A DNA stretch of 64,000 bases from Corylus avellana (GCF_901000735.1 NC_081545.1:36139634-36203633), one strand, 5' to 3'. Positions 1 to 12,689 are shown, numbered from the stretch's first letter. Notes: generated by a model not told the origin, from the letters alone. Program-made: numbers and translations.

Positions 1-1067
1 AAATTGGTTTAGATTTGGGCTGTTGAAGTCTAGACAAGAAAATTAGACCAAAAAAATAATAATAATAACACTGGGCCCTCCTCTGGCTCACAGGCCCAAG
101 GCCCACACACTAATGTCTCACAATCACTCAGATATTTTCGTGTTACGACGTAAATGTGCTCAGGCTGGCAATCGAAACAATTCTTAGGAAAGAGCGGACC
201 GATTTATAAGAAAGGAAAATATTATTTAACATTTTCAAGTATTATTTTTTAGCATTATTTCTTTTTCTTTTTTTTTTGTTAAAAAAGCAAATGAACGGTG
301 AATGTGTCATGTAAATAAGAATGTTGAAAGATTGACATTTTGAGAATACTAATTAATTAGCCGTATTTAAAATTATGTAAATTTATATTATGATGTGGCA
401 GTAAGATGTAACACCGTTATGTCAACTAAAAAAAAAGTATTTATGCAAAATGAAAGAATTTATACTTTGCTCCACAAGGATGACCATATAGTCATCTTTA
501 ACCACTATCAACTGACCACTTTCTCACTCTCACATAACCTCAAGGGTGGCCACTCCGGCCGAGAACTTGCGGTCGACAATCAAATTTCTTAGAGTTAATG
601 GTCGACCAATAGATTGAGAAAAAACTAATTGATGTGACATTGCAATGTGATTCTACCATAGGTAATAATTTGTGTTTGTATATTAATTGTGTTGAGGTAT
701 AAATATAAGACTATATAAATCAATCATAATCTAATTTATTTTATTAAACCAGTCATACTCATTAACCAAAACTTACAAATTTCATGTTAGGTTCGTGAAT
801 TCTGTAAAAAAAATTGTCAATCTTAAATGTTGTGTATCTTAAAGTTAATGCGTCAAATGTTGTGCGTAAAACTATACAAGGCCATGTATTTAATTAAACA
901 TGACAAAATTCTTTTAAGTTAACGTGTTAAACTAAGCACGCAAGGAAAGTGCGCAAAGCCCTTGTTCCGTGTAGATTTTATTACCACGAAATAACCAAAG
1001 GAAATAAATCATCGAAGCTCCTATAAAATTGTCGACCAAAAAATCCCCCCTTCTCTTGAGCCCGAAA
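1..1067. other. Intergenic, upstream of CYSTM gene
   Basis: This is AT-rich sequence with no coding region I can support. The only reading frame of note, at about 395-592, has no recognisable domain and unremarkable composition. A TATA-like CTATAAAA lies at about 1020-1027, some 40 bp before the start codon of the next gene, so it could be that gene's core promoter. The transcription start is unknown. Confidence 0.5.
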
Positions 1068-2380
1068 ATGAGTTACCAGAAAGCTCCCCAAGAACCCTAC
1101 CCTCCCCCAGGTATATCCCATCACCTCCTTAATTTTGTGTATTTCAGTTCTTTTGACTTGAGTATTAGTCAATTCGTGTGAGTAATTTTTATATTGGTTG
1201 AAATCTATGTAACATGTAATGCAGGGTATGGATCTCCATATCCACCACCACAGGGGTACCCATCAGCGCCACCGTACGAAGGGTACCCGCCACCACCGCC
1301 ACCTGGGTATCCGGGGTACCCTCCGCCGGCGCAGCAGGGTCCGCTGTACGAAGGGTACCAAGGGTACTTCGCACAAGGGTATCCGCCACCGCCACCACCC
1401 CAGCAATACCAGCACTACCACTACGAGCATCACCGTTACGACGATCAGACCGGTTGTGCCTCTTTCTTACAAGGCTGGTACGCCCCTTTGCTATCTCTCC
1501 CAATTGGGTTTTTCCATTTATGTTGATTTCTCTTACATGGGATTTGTGAGGAGATATTATCAGAAACTGAAAGACATGGGAATCTTTGAGGAATTGGAGT
1601 GAATTTGAATATATATGGCAAGTTTTCATGTCTAATGAACAACCTTGTTGGTGAGATAAACACGAAGATGTTAAATTCATGTGGGATTTTGTAATTGGGA
1701 AAATGAACAATGGTAGACACTCGAATTGTGTAGAAGCAATAATTTTTTTTTTTCCTTCAATTGGGACAAGATGACCAAGATTCTTCAATTTTTTGTAACC
1801 TCATGTATGGATGTTTGTTTGTCATGTGCAAGCATTGGAAATGGGTGTAAAACTGAAATTAGATTGTGAGATCGATTGTAGAGATATTTCAAAACTGTGA
1901 GGAATAACAACCCAGAAGTGTATTATTAGCTAAACCATAAACTGGTGCCTGATGAAACTTTTATATAGGATTTCTTTTTCTTTCTTTTTTTTCTTCATGA
2001 AAAGTGACTAAAAAGTGCCACAGGAAAAGAAGATTAATGGGTTAATGGAGTGTCTATCTGGTTTTGAAAGATTATTGCCAGTTACAATTCCAGCAAAATT
2101 ACAACCATTCATATTCCTCCACCTGAATATGTGGTAAATCGGTAGTCATACCATACTTGTCCACTTGGATCATTGACATGAAGAGGCTTGATATTCTTCA
2201 ATGCTTTTTATTTCTGCTTGTGAATTGCTGCTATACACATCTTTTGGAAAGATGTTAAAGCTTAATATTTATAGAAATTATGGTGTTTCATCTACAAATG
2301 AGTTTTTTTTGTTCTGCACGTGCAGTTTGGCTGCGCTTTGCTGCTGCTGTGTGTTGGAGGAGTGCTGCTTTTTTCTTTGA
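1068..2380 (+). CDS. Cysteine-rich transmembrane (CYSTM) proline-rich protein
   Basis: Three coding exons rebuild a 116-residue protein: 1068-1110, 1225-1477 and 2326-2380. Phases close exactly and the last codon is TGA at 2378-2380. Residues 1 to about 90 are a Pro/Gly/Tyr-rich tail with repeats of the GYPP and PPPP type and a Tyr/His-rich stretch. The last exon then adds the diagnostic CYSTM block: a Gly-Cys pair, CLAAL, four consecutive Cys, VLEECC and a short hydrophobic end. CYSTM proteins are small tail-anchored membrane proteins, usually linked to stress tolerance. Placing this one in the plasma or endomembranes is an inference. Introns are 114 and 848 bp. A gene model that misses the 55-bp last exon would run into intron 2 and lose the CYSTM block entirely. 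Family assignment is firm; the specific role is unknown. Confidence 0.88.
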
Positions 2381-3937
2381 TGACACAACAAATAAGTTAT
2401 TTCTTAAGTTGGCTTGCACTTTGTTGTTGCTGAACCAATTGTTGGATTCTACATAATCTGTGTGGGGGATCTGGTAATTCTTTTTTCTTTATGCCTCTTA
2501 TCTGGGTTTTAAGAGGTTCTATGATGTGGTTTCATCGGGTTCTATGCCCGTGTAATTTTATTTTATTACCTGGAATCTGTAAACAGGTGCTATCACAAGT
2601 AATATGGTTCTGATTCTAGTGTGATTACATATTCTTCTGATGTTTTATGTGAGCTTCAGTTATACTCCATTTAATCAGGTCTTCAATGCTTCTTTTGCAT
2701 GTAATGCCTTTTATTATCTCCCTGGTCATATGGTTTGTAGTTTACCTCTCAAATAACTTGCTGCAAATTCACTGTTGGATGATTACTTGTTAATTTTCAG
2801 TAGCACATTCGAGCTAAAGAATCATCTTTTCAAGTTGAAAGAGTATTTAGGAAGTAACCACATTCTCAGGCACAAAGTTCTTCGTGTCCTCCCCCTTCTC
2901 TCTCTCTCTCTTCCCCTCTCTCATTTGTCCATATGAACTAAAGACTCTTGCTGCTAGAAATAGTCACAATTTCATATCCCTCTGGCATCTTTCTTCCTTT
3001 GTCATCTCTCCGCTGCAGCTGTATTTGCTCTCTTTATCAGAAACTCGGGACCTTTATCATGGAGGGAGGTTATTATTCTGCAGACGGGTGCCACTCTAAC
3101 CTGGCAAAGAAAGAAGAAAAGACAGAAGGGCCCATACCATCCTCTCGACACAGCATGATAGGTTTTGCATTCAACTTCCCTCTAGCAATTGGCAAATAGT
3201 CTGCGATGTAAAACTAAAGCTGACTACCGTAATGTTTCCTTGACTAAATATATAGCTCTGGTTCTTTTAGCTTCACTTTCTTGACCAGAGGAATAGGAGC
3301 AAAGCTCTTCAAGCTGCTTGGAACTGTTTCCCTAACATGTGAGTTTTGAAGCCTAGCCAAAAAGCCTAATGAAAATGTTGTGTTTCAGAAACAATGAACG
3401 AAAACGAAGTCGTTATCAGCCATAAACCAAAGTTCTTTGACGTTTACAAGACACAATCAGAACCCAATGTATGACATTTAATGCTTGCAATTTTTAAAGT
3501 GACTTGCAAATTCGATATAAATTTAGTAATTAAATTGAGTTATAATTTATTTATATAATCTTATACTTATGTTTTAATACAATTTAAACTCATCACACAA
3601 TAAAAATAAAATTTTACTAACAATACTTTTATTTATTGCATCTAATGAACGCCATTAAATGAGCAAAACCTATTAGATCCTCTCCATTTCCTAATTCCAT
3701 GTGGCCAGAGATGGGAATTAAATTTGCCAACACTAACACAAATCTATTTATAATAAAGAAGTTACAAATAGCAAGTCTCTTCTTGTAAATAAAACAATAA
3801 CAGAACACTAAACTCACCAAGGTGCTAGAATCCATTTATCAGAAGGTCTAAATAAAGTACAACTAGTTGATAAAAAAAAAAAGAGAGAAAAGAAAAGAAA
3901 ATAAATGGCACAACCTAAAAAGACAGCCACAATGGAC
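2381..3937. other. Spacer between CYSTM gene and AFB2 3' end
   Basis: The first few hundred bases are probably the CYSTM 3' UTR. A CT-rich run lies at about 2889-2922. A short frame at 3059-3199 (46 codons, starting MEGGYYSADG) has a good-looking start context but no recognised homology, so I do not call it a gene. From about 3480 to 3640 the sequence is very AT-rich. The AFB2 3' UTR probably occupies the last 100-200 bp on the minus strand. Confidence 0.4.
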
Positions 3938-6802
3938 CTACAAAGTCCACACAAATTCAGGTGCATCTTTCCTTCGCCCGACCAGGGTTCGATAGAGGTA
4001 CATCTTATCTACTCTTTCTCCATCCTCAGGCCCAACATCCATCTGATCATGTTCATTTATTATCTCCACATTAAGCCTTGCCATCTTCTTCGCAAGTATC
4101 TTGCAGCCTCCAAGGGTAACTTCACAGGACGACATCCAAAGGGATCGCATTGTTTCATACTTTCCCACGTCCGTTAGAAGTGCTGCGTTACCAAAGGGGC
4201 AATCCCTGATCTCAAGCTTGCGAAGCTTCTTGCAACCATTCAATACGTAGAGCATTCCCTTGTCACTGTCCCCAGCAAATGCAATCGAAAGCATTTCAAG
4301 CTGCTCAGCATACATTCCAATGTAAAGGAAAACCTGGTCAGTTAGAAGTCCCGCCATTGACAATCGCCGGAGCTGCTTGCATGACCGGACAATTGCCCCG
4401 AAGCCTTCATCTAATGGCTGCATGGTAATGGCATCGGGTTTTGTAGGATCGAGGATGCACAACCTGAAGCGGATAAAATTCGGACAGTTCTTGGCTACAG
4501 TTTCAAGAGCAGCATTCGTCATCTGCTGGCAGAAATACAGCAATGAATGAAGCTTTGGGCAACCACTGGATATAGCAACCAGGCCATTTTCTGTTACGGC
4601 AGCATGGCCAACCCCAAAGGGATCAGATGGGAAAACCCTCAATTCCTGCAACTCTTTACAAGTGGAAGCTACAACTTCTAGTCCCTTGTCTCCAATACAA
4701 TCCAGTATCTGCAAGTAATTATGAGAACTGATGTCAGTCATTGATATAAAAGAAAAGATTAAATTGGACGAGGTTTAAAGATCTTACCCATAGGCGCTGA
4801 AGTTTCACACACTGGCGAATCAGCTTTACGAGATCAGAACCATGAATCCCAGCAGCATAGCTCAGGTTCAAGGTGGTCAGGTTCAAGCAAATAGGGTAAA
4901 TGGATGGCAGGCAACGAGGAGCAACCTCCAAAAACCCTGATAAATTCCTAATTGATTTACAGTTCAGAATGGTAGCCTTCAGTTTATTGTAGGTCTCAGA
5001 ATCAGGCTCATGGACAAAAGACCCTGTCCCTAAATCCACTAATTGAGGTGCTCGCATCAATATCTTTTGGAGCACCTCAAGAGGCACTGCACGGTTTAAC
5101 TTCAAGCTCTTGAGATTAGGAGATCTTGCCACAAGTCTCTCAAGAGCTGCTAAATTAATTTCTCCTTTGAGGCATGCAAAATTCAGGGAGGTAAGTGAAG
5201 TGCAGCTCTCAGGAAAGTAACTAAGCCAGTGGCCACAAAGATCATCAATTTCATTCTCTTGAAGGTCCAACTCCCTAAGAAACCTGGATAAGAAACAGGA
5301 CGATATAGGAAGTTAAAAGACAGTACTTTCTCAACCAACTCTCAACATAACCATTTATCTCATGCTCTATGTTATCATCAAGTCTATGTAACCTGCCTCT
5401 CATTGTCACCAGATTAGAGACAACAAATTCGGTCTCTCAGGAAAGTGCTGATAAATGAATGGTCCGGAGAAATGTCTCTTGGGATGATTTTTTGGTTTTG
5501 AGACTTCCATTGAAATATGTTCTCAAGTCTTGATGATCACACCAAGGGAGAGAAACACAATGATAACATAAAACAAAGATTTGTCTATCAATAATATTCA
5601 AGTCAACACTAGATCCAAGCAGAAAATACATGTAATGATGGATAAATTAGAAAGAGACCAGCTCAGTTAACCGTTTCCAGAAAGGACTCCCACCCATATG
5701 CATAGAAAAGTCCAAGCCGTTGTTTAATAATATATTACAAAGACGGAACACAGACTTCAATAGCTTTGAGATGAAGGAGACAAAGCTGAAACACCCAGAC
5801 TTCAAATATCACAAATAACACAGCCAAAACATTCTATAACTCTTCAAACAACCCCTAGCCATATAACATTATCCATCAACTACGTAACAAGGTAACCATA
5901 AAAATAAACTCTACAAAACAAGAAACAACGTCCCGGATAACAAAGAAAAGATTCCCGTTCAGTCCAATAATAGGACTTTCAAGGCACAACGGACAAAGTA
6001 ATATACAAAATCAGTAAGTGTCCTTGTAACTAGAGACAGTCAAAGAATCCCATTTATAACAATTCGAAATCCACACCCAAGTTAAAAAAAAAAAAAAAAA
6101 ATTAGCAATAAGTAGAAAAAACTAGGCCAAATCACCAAAATAATACGCCAAAGACAACTTCAAAAAACAAAGTAAAATATAAAATCAGCAAGTATCCTTG
6201 TAACAAGAGACGGTCAAAGAACCCCATTTATAAAAATTCGAAATTCACATACCCAAGTCAAAAAAGCAAAAATAGAAAAAGCTAAAAGTCAAATCGCCAA
6301 AATAATACGCCGAAGAAAACTTGAGAAAACAAAACTTCAATCTTTCTTACCTACAGTTAGCAGCTATCGCTGCAAGGCCATCGGTGGTGAACCCTTCACA
6401 GCTAACAAGAACCAAAGACTTAAAATTCACGAAGGACTGCGAAAGAAGCTCGAGGCTCTCATCCGAAACCAGCATCCTCTTCAGCCTAAGCTCCTCCAAC
6501 CCAATCCGACTCTTCGCAAAGGCTTCGATCCAAGGCTGTACATAGGCCCCCCAATCATGCGGCACCAGGTTGAAGTCAGCGAAATGAGGCTTCCCCTTCA
6601 AAGTCAGCGACTTGAGCCCCGGAAACCTCATGATCACTCTCTCGGGACTGATTGCATAGCAGTTTCCTATGAACACTCTCTCTCTACTGAATCTCTCTAC
6701 TCTGTACCACAATTTGCACACCAGAGACACCGCGTTGCGGTCCCTGTGCGACGTTACGAAATCGAACACGTGCTCTAAAACCTCGTCCGGAAAATAATTC
6801 AT
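3938..6802 (-). CDS. AFB2: Auxin receptor, TIR1/AFB-type F-box LRR protein (AFB2-like)
   Basis: Three exons on the minus strand, 6351-6802, 5283-4788 and 4708-3938, give 572 residues, the normal length of the AFB2/AFB3 clade. The N-terminus (MNYFPDEV) starts an F-box at residues 1 to about 45, which docks on the SCF adaptor ASK/SKP1. The rest is a leucine-rich-repeat solenoid that binds auxin together with Aux/IAA degrons. The [13 protein letters not shown] block, with the His/Phe that line the hormone and inositol-phosphate pocket, is intact, as are FRLCI and [12 protein letters not shown]. The product is a nuclear auxin co-receptor that triggers Aux/IAA ubiquitination. The coding sequence includes the miR393 target (separate entry), so post-transcriptional control is expected. 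The starting residues favour AFB2/AFB3 over TIR1. AFB2 versus AFB3 cannot be settled here, because many species have a single gene for both. Intron 1 (1067 bp) carries a tandem duplication. Confidence 0.95.
4135..4156 (-). promoter_or_regulatory. miR393 target site in AFB2 coding sequence
   Basis: Read on the plus strand, 18 consecutive bases from 4135 (TCCAAAGGGATCGCATTG) equal the 5' end of mature miR393. The minus-strand mRNA is therefore complementary to it, with mismatches only near the miRNA 3' end. The site encodes ETMRSLW, the place where TIR1/AFB2/AFB3 transcripts are known to be cut, so position and pairing agree. This is established biology for the family. That cleavage occurs in this species is an inference. 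Confidence 0.92.
5993..6338. repeat. 174-bp tandem duplication inside AFB2 intron 1
   Basis: Copy 1 is about 5993-6166 and copy 2 about 6167-6338. Both begin ACAAAGTAA and share, in the same order, a TCCTTGTAAC block, a GTCAAAGAA block, CCCATTTATAA, AATTCGAAAT and AATACGCC. Substitutions and short indels (including a poly-A run in copy 1 only) show the duplication is not very recent. Copy 2 runs to within about 15 bp of the AFB2 exon 1 donor site. Confidence 0.8.
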
Positions 6803-7330
6803 CCTTGTTTAGCATCCAATCCAAAACCCAGAATTTTCCCGGAAAAAAAAATTACAAGTTTCCAGGAAAATAATAAAACAACTTCCCGGGAAAAAAAAAA
6901 TGAAGGGATTTAGGTAGATCTTGCTGCAAATGAGCTGAGATCTACATGAAAGAGGCCAGATCTGAAGTGGGTAAAAAGAGAAATCTCTCACATAGCTTAG
7001 ATCTGCAGAGAGAGAGAGAGAGAGAGAAAGAGAGGATAGGAAAAGAACTCAAATTTTCTCGAGAAAAAAAGTGGGAGAGAAAGGGAAAGAAAATGTTTTC
7101 TCAGTGATCATCTTTGAAATCAAATAAGCGATGATTACAGCAACATGAAAAAGAAAGAGAAACCGAAAAAACGTTGTAAAACAGATCAAAATTCAAAGAT
7201 CTCAGAATCTGAAATTCCCATAAATAGAAATTTGTGATTCTGAAAACCCAGAGATAGAACCCAAACCCTCCTCTTACTCTCCCTCTCCCACTCTCTCTCG
7301 CTCCGCACACAGTCCCAAAAACTCACAAAG
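6803..7330 (-). promoter_or_regulatory. Probable AFB2 5' leader and proximal promoter
   Basis: Upstream of the AFB2 ATG on its strand lies a pyrimidine-rich region (a GA run on the plus strand at about 7008-7036, further CT/GA patches to 7310), as is common in plant 5' leaders. Runs of A at 6842-6850 and 6890-6900 flank it. I could not place the transcription start or decide whether there is a leader intron. Confidence 0.4.
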
Positions 7331-10017
7331 ACCCTCGTGTTAAAGCTTAACTCAGAGTCAGAGGAACCACACAGAAAGCTTGAGCTAACTAACCATGGTT
7401 ACTGATTTAACCCCGAGTACTTAATCGGGGTTTCCTTGGGGTTCCAGATCCAACGTCCAGTATTGACTCTATGGGAAACTAAGGGGAATCTCGACGGTCG
7501 AGTGGGTGAACATGCATGTGTCCTTATCACTGGTTTCGAAGACACCCCTCTCTGCCAAAGTCTTACTAAAGAGGTCAGTAATGGTCTGTCAGATAAATGA
7601 CACTGGTTTTCAGCTGAAATTACCGAAAGTGCCAACTGAATAAGATTGCCTTATCCCTCTTTCTTCCGACTCTCGCGAGTACAAAAAACTCGCGGCATTT
7701 GACTGAGACATTTCCATGTGAGGTATCTAAATGCCCTATGCTGACAGCTGTTTGCCAATAAGAGCGAGTACACCCTATTTATTACTCTCGAGTTAAAACG
7801 TTTTTGGTAATAAAACATTGTTTGTCAGATTTTTTTTTTTTTTTCCCCCTTGTGGGATATGTGAATCGTGGCTCTTTTTAATGATTAGAAAATTTTGGGT
7901 AAGATAAGTTTTTCTTCCGATTAGCTTGGGAAGAAATTCCCTTCCATCATTTATTAAACTATATATCTTTTTTTTTTTTTTTTTTTTTCTTTTTGTTTTT
8001 TTAAGAGGAGTTACCTACACTTCCATCTTACTCTTGCTAGCTCTTTACCACTAAATGTGTTAGTAACACGTCATAAAAAAAAAAAAAAAAAAAAAAAAAG
8101 CCACCCATTTTCTGCTTGTTGGTACTCACTACCACCACACAAGAGTAGTAAGAGCGTCACCAGAAAAATAGGTAAATCTTTTATAATAGTTAAATTTAAT
8201 TATTATTAGCATTTTTTTTTCTTTAGTAAAATAGTTATTTTGTAATTTTTTCTTTTAGTATGAATAGTAAATATGTTGATTAGCCTATTTATTATTTACA
8301 CTATAAACTTTGTTTGTTATTATTTTTCTCTTTCCTTTATTTCTTTTAGTTCTCCCTTCTCTTTCTTTCACACTCTTTCTCACACAAAATAGTATTTAAA
8401 AAAAAAAAATAAAGCATAGAATAGAAAATATATTGGAGTCTGTATAAAAAAAAATGAGTAGCTAAACTAAAAAATTTGTACTTTTTCAATAGGTTATTTT
8501 GCCTAAGATGCTCTAAAACCACCAAATTAACACTAAATCTACTAAATTCATGCTAATTGACAACCATATTCGAGATATTCGAGATATTTAGTGGTTACGA
8601 TTATTATGTCATTAAGTGCATTTTCATAACTTTCGTAACGCCTTTAAATGTTTGGAGGGTGGTCGGTTAGTCAGGCTACACAAATTTGTGTTGAACAAAT
8701 ATAGCAGAATCATGTCGAATGTCATATTAATAAATATTTAAGAGACTGATAGTACAATATCATACTATCATGTGAGAAAGTGTAGAAGATTAAGAGTGGT
8801 AATAGTAGGAGTGTCTATACTCTATGACATTTTTTTTATTTTTTGAATATCATTTCTACACAAATTTTTTTTAAAATGTATGGATCAATGTTAATATACA
8901 AGATATTGTCCTATAGCTATTAAAGAAAAAAACAAAAAGAGGAGGAGGCAAGGAAAAATGATTTCGACAAAATCTAAGACTGCTTTGAATGCATTCATAA
9001 AACCAAGTGTGAGAGTTACGGAATCATAAAGATGTTTTGTGGTACTCCATAAATGATGGATTCAGTATGTTATGGTGCACCGTACGATGCTCCTACAGTC
9101 CCACGTAATCGGTTGCATCACTCTCTGCTTTGCTCCTGCTCTCCTAATCAATCATGGCCGTACAGTTGGATGGAACACTTGCCTGATTGGCCAAAGAGGC
9201 TCACAGTCTCTGTGATGGGGAGGTTTGGAATAATGCACCAATGATGCTCGAATAGTTCGGTATGTTTATGTATGCTCAATGCTGTAATGGTTAGGATCCG
9301 CTTAACAGCTTTATATCCATCGAATCTCATGATGTTGCTTGCGTTTTTCAGATAACTCCAGTTTTGATTGGCTTCATCACTGATAAGTGACGCACATCTT
9401 ATGCATACATATACACATCAAGAACTTTCACTTGGATTTGATTAGATTCCTAATTAGAATACCTCTCTCTGTCAGATTTCGCCCGTACTTAATTCAACCA
9501 TAGACGATGCGAAATTCAGAGAACTCAACTTCTTTAAAGCAGATATGCAAGTCTTGCAAATTAGTGTCTGAATTACTAACAATTCAAAACGTCTAAGAGA
9601 AGAGAATCGTCTTCTCTCCTCGTTTAAGAAAACTCGAATTGTCTTTCAAATTTATTAGGTAAACAAACAAACGCCAAAATATACTTAACTTCGTGAGGTA
9701 GAACCTTTCAAAATCCCCCATTATATGCTATGAAAATTTGTCCTTTTTCTTATAGATAAACATAATGGATTTTGTATTTGAAATGTAACGGAACAACTAA
9801 GGTTAGTAATGTCGTTGTTTCCAACAACATTTTCACGAATCATAATAGTTTAAAATGACACGAATCTGGATAAAAATATAAAACTATTATGATTTTTATT
9901 TTTATTTTAAATTTCATATGTTGAAAAAATTTGAACTGAAATGGGAAAATACAGGAAGAAGAAAATGAAATCCAAGTTAATTAGTAAAGAATAGCATCAT
10001 TCTTGAGTAACAAAAAC
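7331..10017. other. Intergenic, no gene seen
   Basis: No recognisable coding sequence. Small palindromes occur, for example AACCCCGA/TCGGGGTT at 7409-7432. Poly-T and poly-A tracts are at about 7826-7844, 7970-7990 and 8077-8099. A candidate MITE at 8152-8514 is listed separately. The short frames at 7399-7635 and 9053-9330 have no recognisable protein features. Confidence 0.5.
8152..8514. mobile_element. Candidate MITE (weak)
   Basis: The left end reads GAGCGTCACC...AAAAATAGG. The right end, reverse complemented, reads GAGCATCTTAGG...AATAACC, so there are imperfect terminal inverted repeats around a very AT-rich core with no coding capacity. GAGCATCT-type ends are widespread in plant MITEs. 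I see no convincing target site duplication, so the boundaries are tentative. Confidence 0.35.
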
Positions 10018-10347
10018 TATTAAAAATGGGTCTTGGGCCTAACTCAACCTAAAAGCTAGCTTAAGAATTGAGGTTTCCCCTCACCTTATAAATGTTCAAT
10101 CTCCTTAATAACCAGGCAATGTGGGACTTCCAACACGCCCCCTCACGTGTGGCGGGAGGACATCCAAGCCAACACGTGCGATAATGGGTGACGGTGGGCT
10201 ACAGTCAATTAGCCTAGGCTCTGATCCTATATTAGAAATGGGTCTTGGACCTAACTCAACCTAAAAGCTAGCTAAAGAGTAGAAATTTTTCCTCACCTTA
10301 TAAATGGTCAATCTCTTTAATACCCAGATAACGCGGGACTTCCAACA
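10018..10347 (-). mobile_element. TRIM (miniature LTR retrotransposon), complete
   Basis: Two direct repeats of 118 bp (10018-10135 and 10230-10347) flank a 94-bp internal domain. On the minus strand each LTR begins TGTTGGAAGTCCC and ends TAATA. Directly after the 5' LTR (10230-10347) is TAGGATCAGAGCC, two mismatches from the initiator-Met primer binding site TGGTATCAGAGCC. Directly before the 3' LTR is a purine tract, GAGGGGGCG. The flanks carry a 5-bp duplication, AAAAC, at 10013-10017 and 10348-10352. These are the full set of TRIM hallmarks: tiny LTRs, no coding capacity, and mobilisation only with enzymes supplied in trans. The LTRs differ at a good number of positions, so the insertion is old and probably immobile. 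Confidence 0.9.
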
Positions 10348-11875
10348 AAAACATCATATATTTTTTAAATGCTAAAAAATATTTTAAAAAAATGGTATTA
10401 AATTAAAAGAACAAAAAAGTAAGCAAATAACGAAGTGGGGCCTAACAACTTTTGCCCCTGATGTAACTAGTTGCACAAAAATCTCAAATTTCTGAGGCCA
10501 GAACGAAACCCTAAAAAGAAAATAATAATAATAATAATATAAAACTTTCAAATCTTTATTTTAGTCGGTTGGTCAACCTCATCTGATCACCTTCATTCAC
10601 GATTGTCACTTAAATTCTTAAGAATCTATTGATAGAAATTTGGTGCTACCTGCTAGCTATATATATCTACAAGTACTTTCCTGAGATTTTTCTTTTATTA
10701 TTATTTTTCTGAGTATTAGTGCATAGCCCACAAGGCAAAACGAATCCGGATGGCTAAAGATTATGGGTACTTTTAATCCCAAGTCCTAACACATTTAGTT
10801 TTAATTATAATCGCATTTAAGCTGAATTCAAGAGAAGTTTGGCTTGGATTTAATCTCAATTAAAATTTAACTTATTAAAATTAGGATACATGTCACAATC
10901 CTAACCAGTCTAATTTTAATTAGAATTGAACCCAAAAGTAAATTACCAACAACATTACCTACATCTACATGCATGTATATATGTATATAATGGACTCGAT
11001 GTACTTAATTATATTCTCTTTTTCTTTTTCATTTTTTTTTTCTTTTTTTCTATTCATGGGCATTCAATTTTCTCATAAACCTGAATATCATTTGAGAAAA
11101 TAACAAAAAGATAAAAAGAAAAAGAGAGATGTGGGTTGACAAGTATTGCTGCCGTATAAAATGATTATAGCCAATATATATATACCCATTAGTTTTAGAG
11201 TTTATCTTTGGGTTGCGTCATTCCTAATCATGGATCACTTTGACTCAATGTCATACGTTCATTTATCCACCATTTCCTCCAATAATATCTTGAACCAATG
11301 GCACCAATTCTCTCAACTTGTTGCTCCATCTCTCTACAGCTTATTTGCCAGTCAAAAATGTCAAATAAACAGTAATTTTGGCACTGTTTTTTTCCGTTGA
11401 AATTCATAATTAGTAACATCGTACATCGACAACAATTTGTTTATGGATGATCGATCAGTTCACTTATTTTTATCAAACTAATTAATTGTTTAAATTATTA
11501 ATTATATAATAAACAACAAAATTATTAGAAAATCCGTCCTGATCCAATAACTTCAAAGTCCTTTGCATGTGCATGATCCATGATCATTGCAGCATAATTA
11601 ATGTTATTTGTTCTTCGTCCTTTTGAATCAACCCCATGGATGACGCCCAAATTACGCCGTAGATTTAAATAGTTATGTAATTATGGACCAGTGCGCCTTC
11701 ATATAACTAGCAATTATAGATTTGGATGTACAAATGCTTGCCCCCACCTGCCCTCAACACCCATGAGTAATTATGCTTGTCTCCATCCTTATCTTCAACT
11801 TTGTTATTAATTATTACCCTTTTCAATTAAAATTAAAATAAATAGCTGAGATTTTCTCATCCTAAAATAGACACT

Positions 11876-11876
11876 G

Positions 11877-11917
<41 letters not shown>

Positions 11918-11919
11918 TT
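11876..11919. repeat. Compound microsatellite (CT)n(AT)n
   Basis: An uninterrupted CT run passes directly into an AT run of about 13 units. It lies in intergenic DNA and is likely polymorphic. A second (AT)n run follows at about 12154-12180. Confidence 0.9.
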
Positions 11920-12689
11920 GCCACTAATCTCTAAATCCCGTTTTGTTTGAGCTATGATAAAGCAAGAGCCATTGAAGACTGTGTTTGGCCGCCAGCAGCA
12001 TTTTTAGATAAAATGACTCTGTTAAAAAAAAAAAAAAAAAAAAAAAGCTTGTGGGGGTGGTCTCCAGACAGAAAGGAGCATCATTCTCTGATCCGGTCTA
12101 GGCCAAAATCAGATTAGTCTGATGAGCCAAAAGAAAGAACAAAAGAATTGAAGCATATATATATATATATATATTATATAATGGTGTAGGTTGTAGGCTG
12201 GTGGAGAAATGGGCAATAGCTATAGAGATGTTTTGGACATTTCTGAGGTGTGAGGATGAGATGAATAGGGTTTTCTCACCTAGGCGTGTTCTCTGGGATT
12301 CCCTTGACTCACTCAACTGACAATGTTAGGCTTATATGAAATATTTTGTCATTTTCTTTACTTCTTCTATCCATCAATTATTCCAAATCAGTGTCCCCAC
12401 TTTCCTGCTAATTTCTCCACCTATATGCATCAACTTTTTTTTTTTCTTCTTCTTTTCCCTGTGGGGAAGAAAAATTTGGTGCCAAAATAACTAAAAAAGA
12501 AAATAAAAGGATTGATTGAGTGGAGCATTAGGATTACCGTTAAATCACCACTTAGTTACTATTTTAAGAAGACTATCTTTCTCATGTGTTAGCTTAAACT
12601 TTTTCGTAATACATAAAATATTTAACTGGAATAGACAATGATTTGCAGAGTCGATATTCAAATTTAGAATATTTTGTTTTGATACATGT

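Noticed and set aside
3059..3199. 46-codon frame starting MEGGYYSADG
   Set aside because: No domain, no recognised homologue and no exon support. It could be a real small peptide but cannot be shown from sequence alone.
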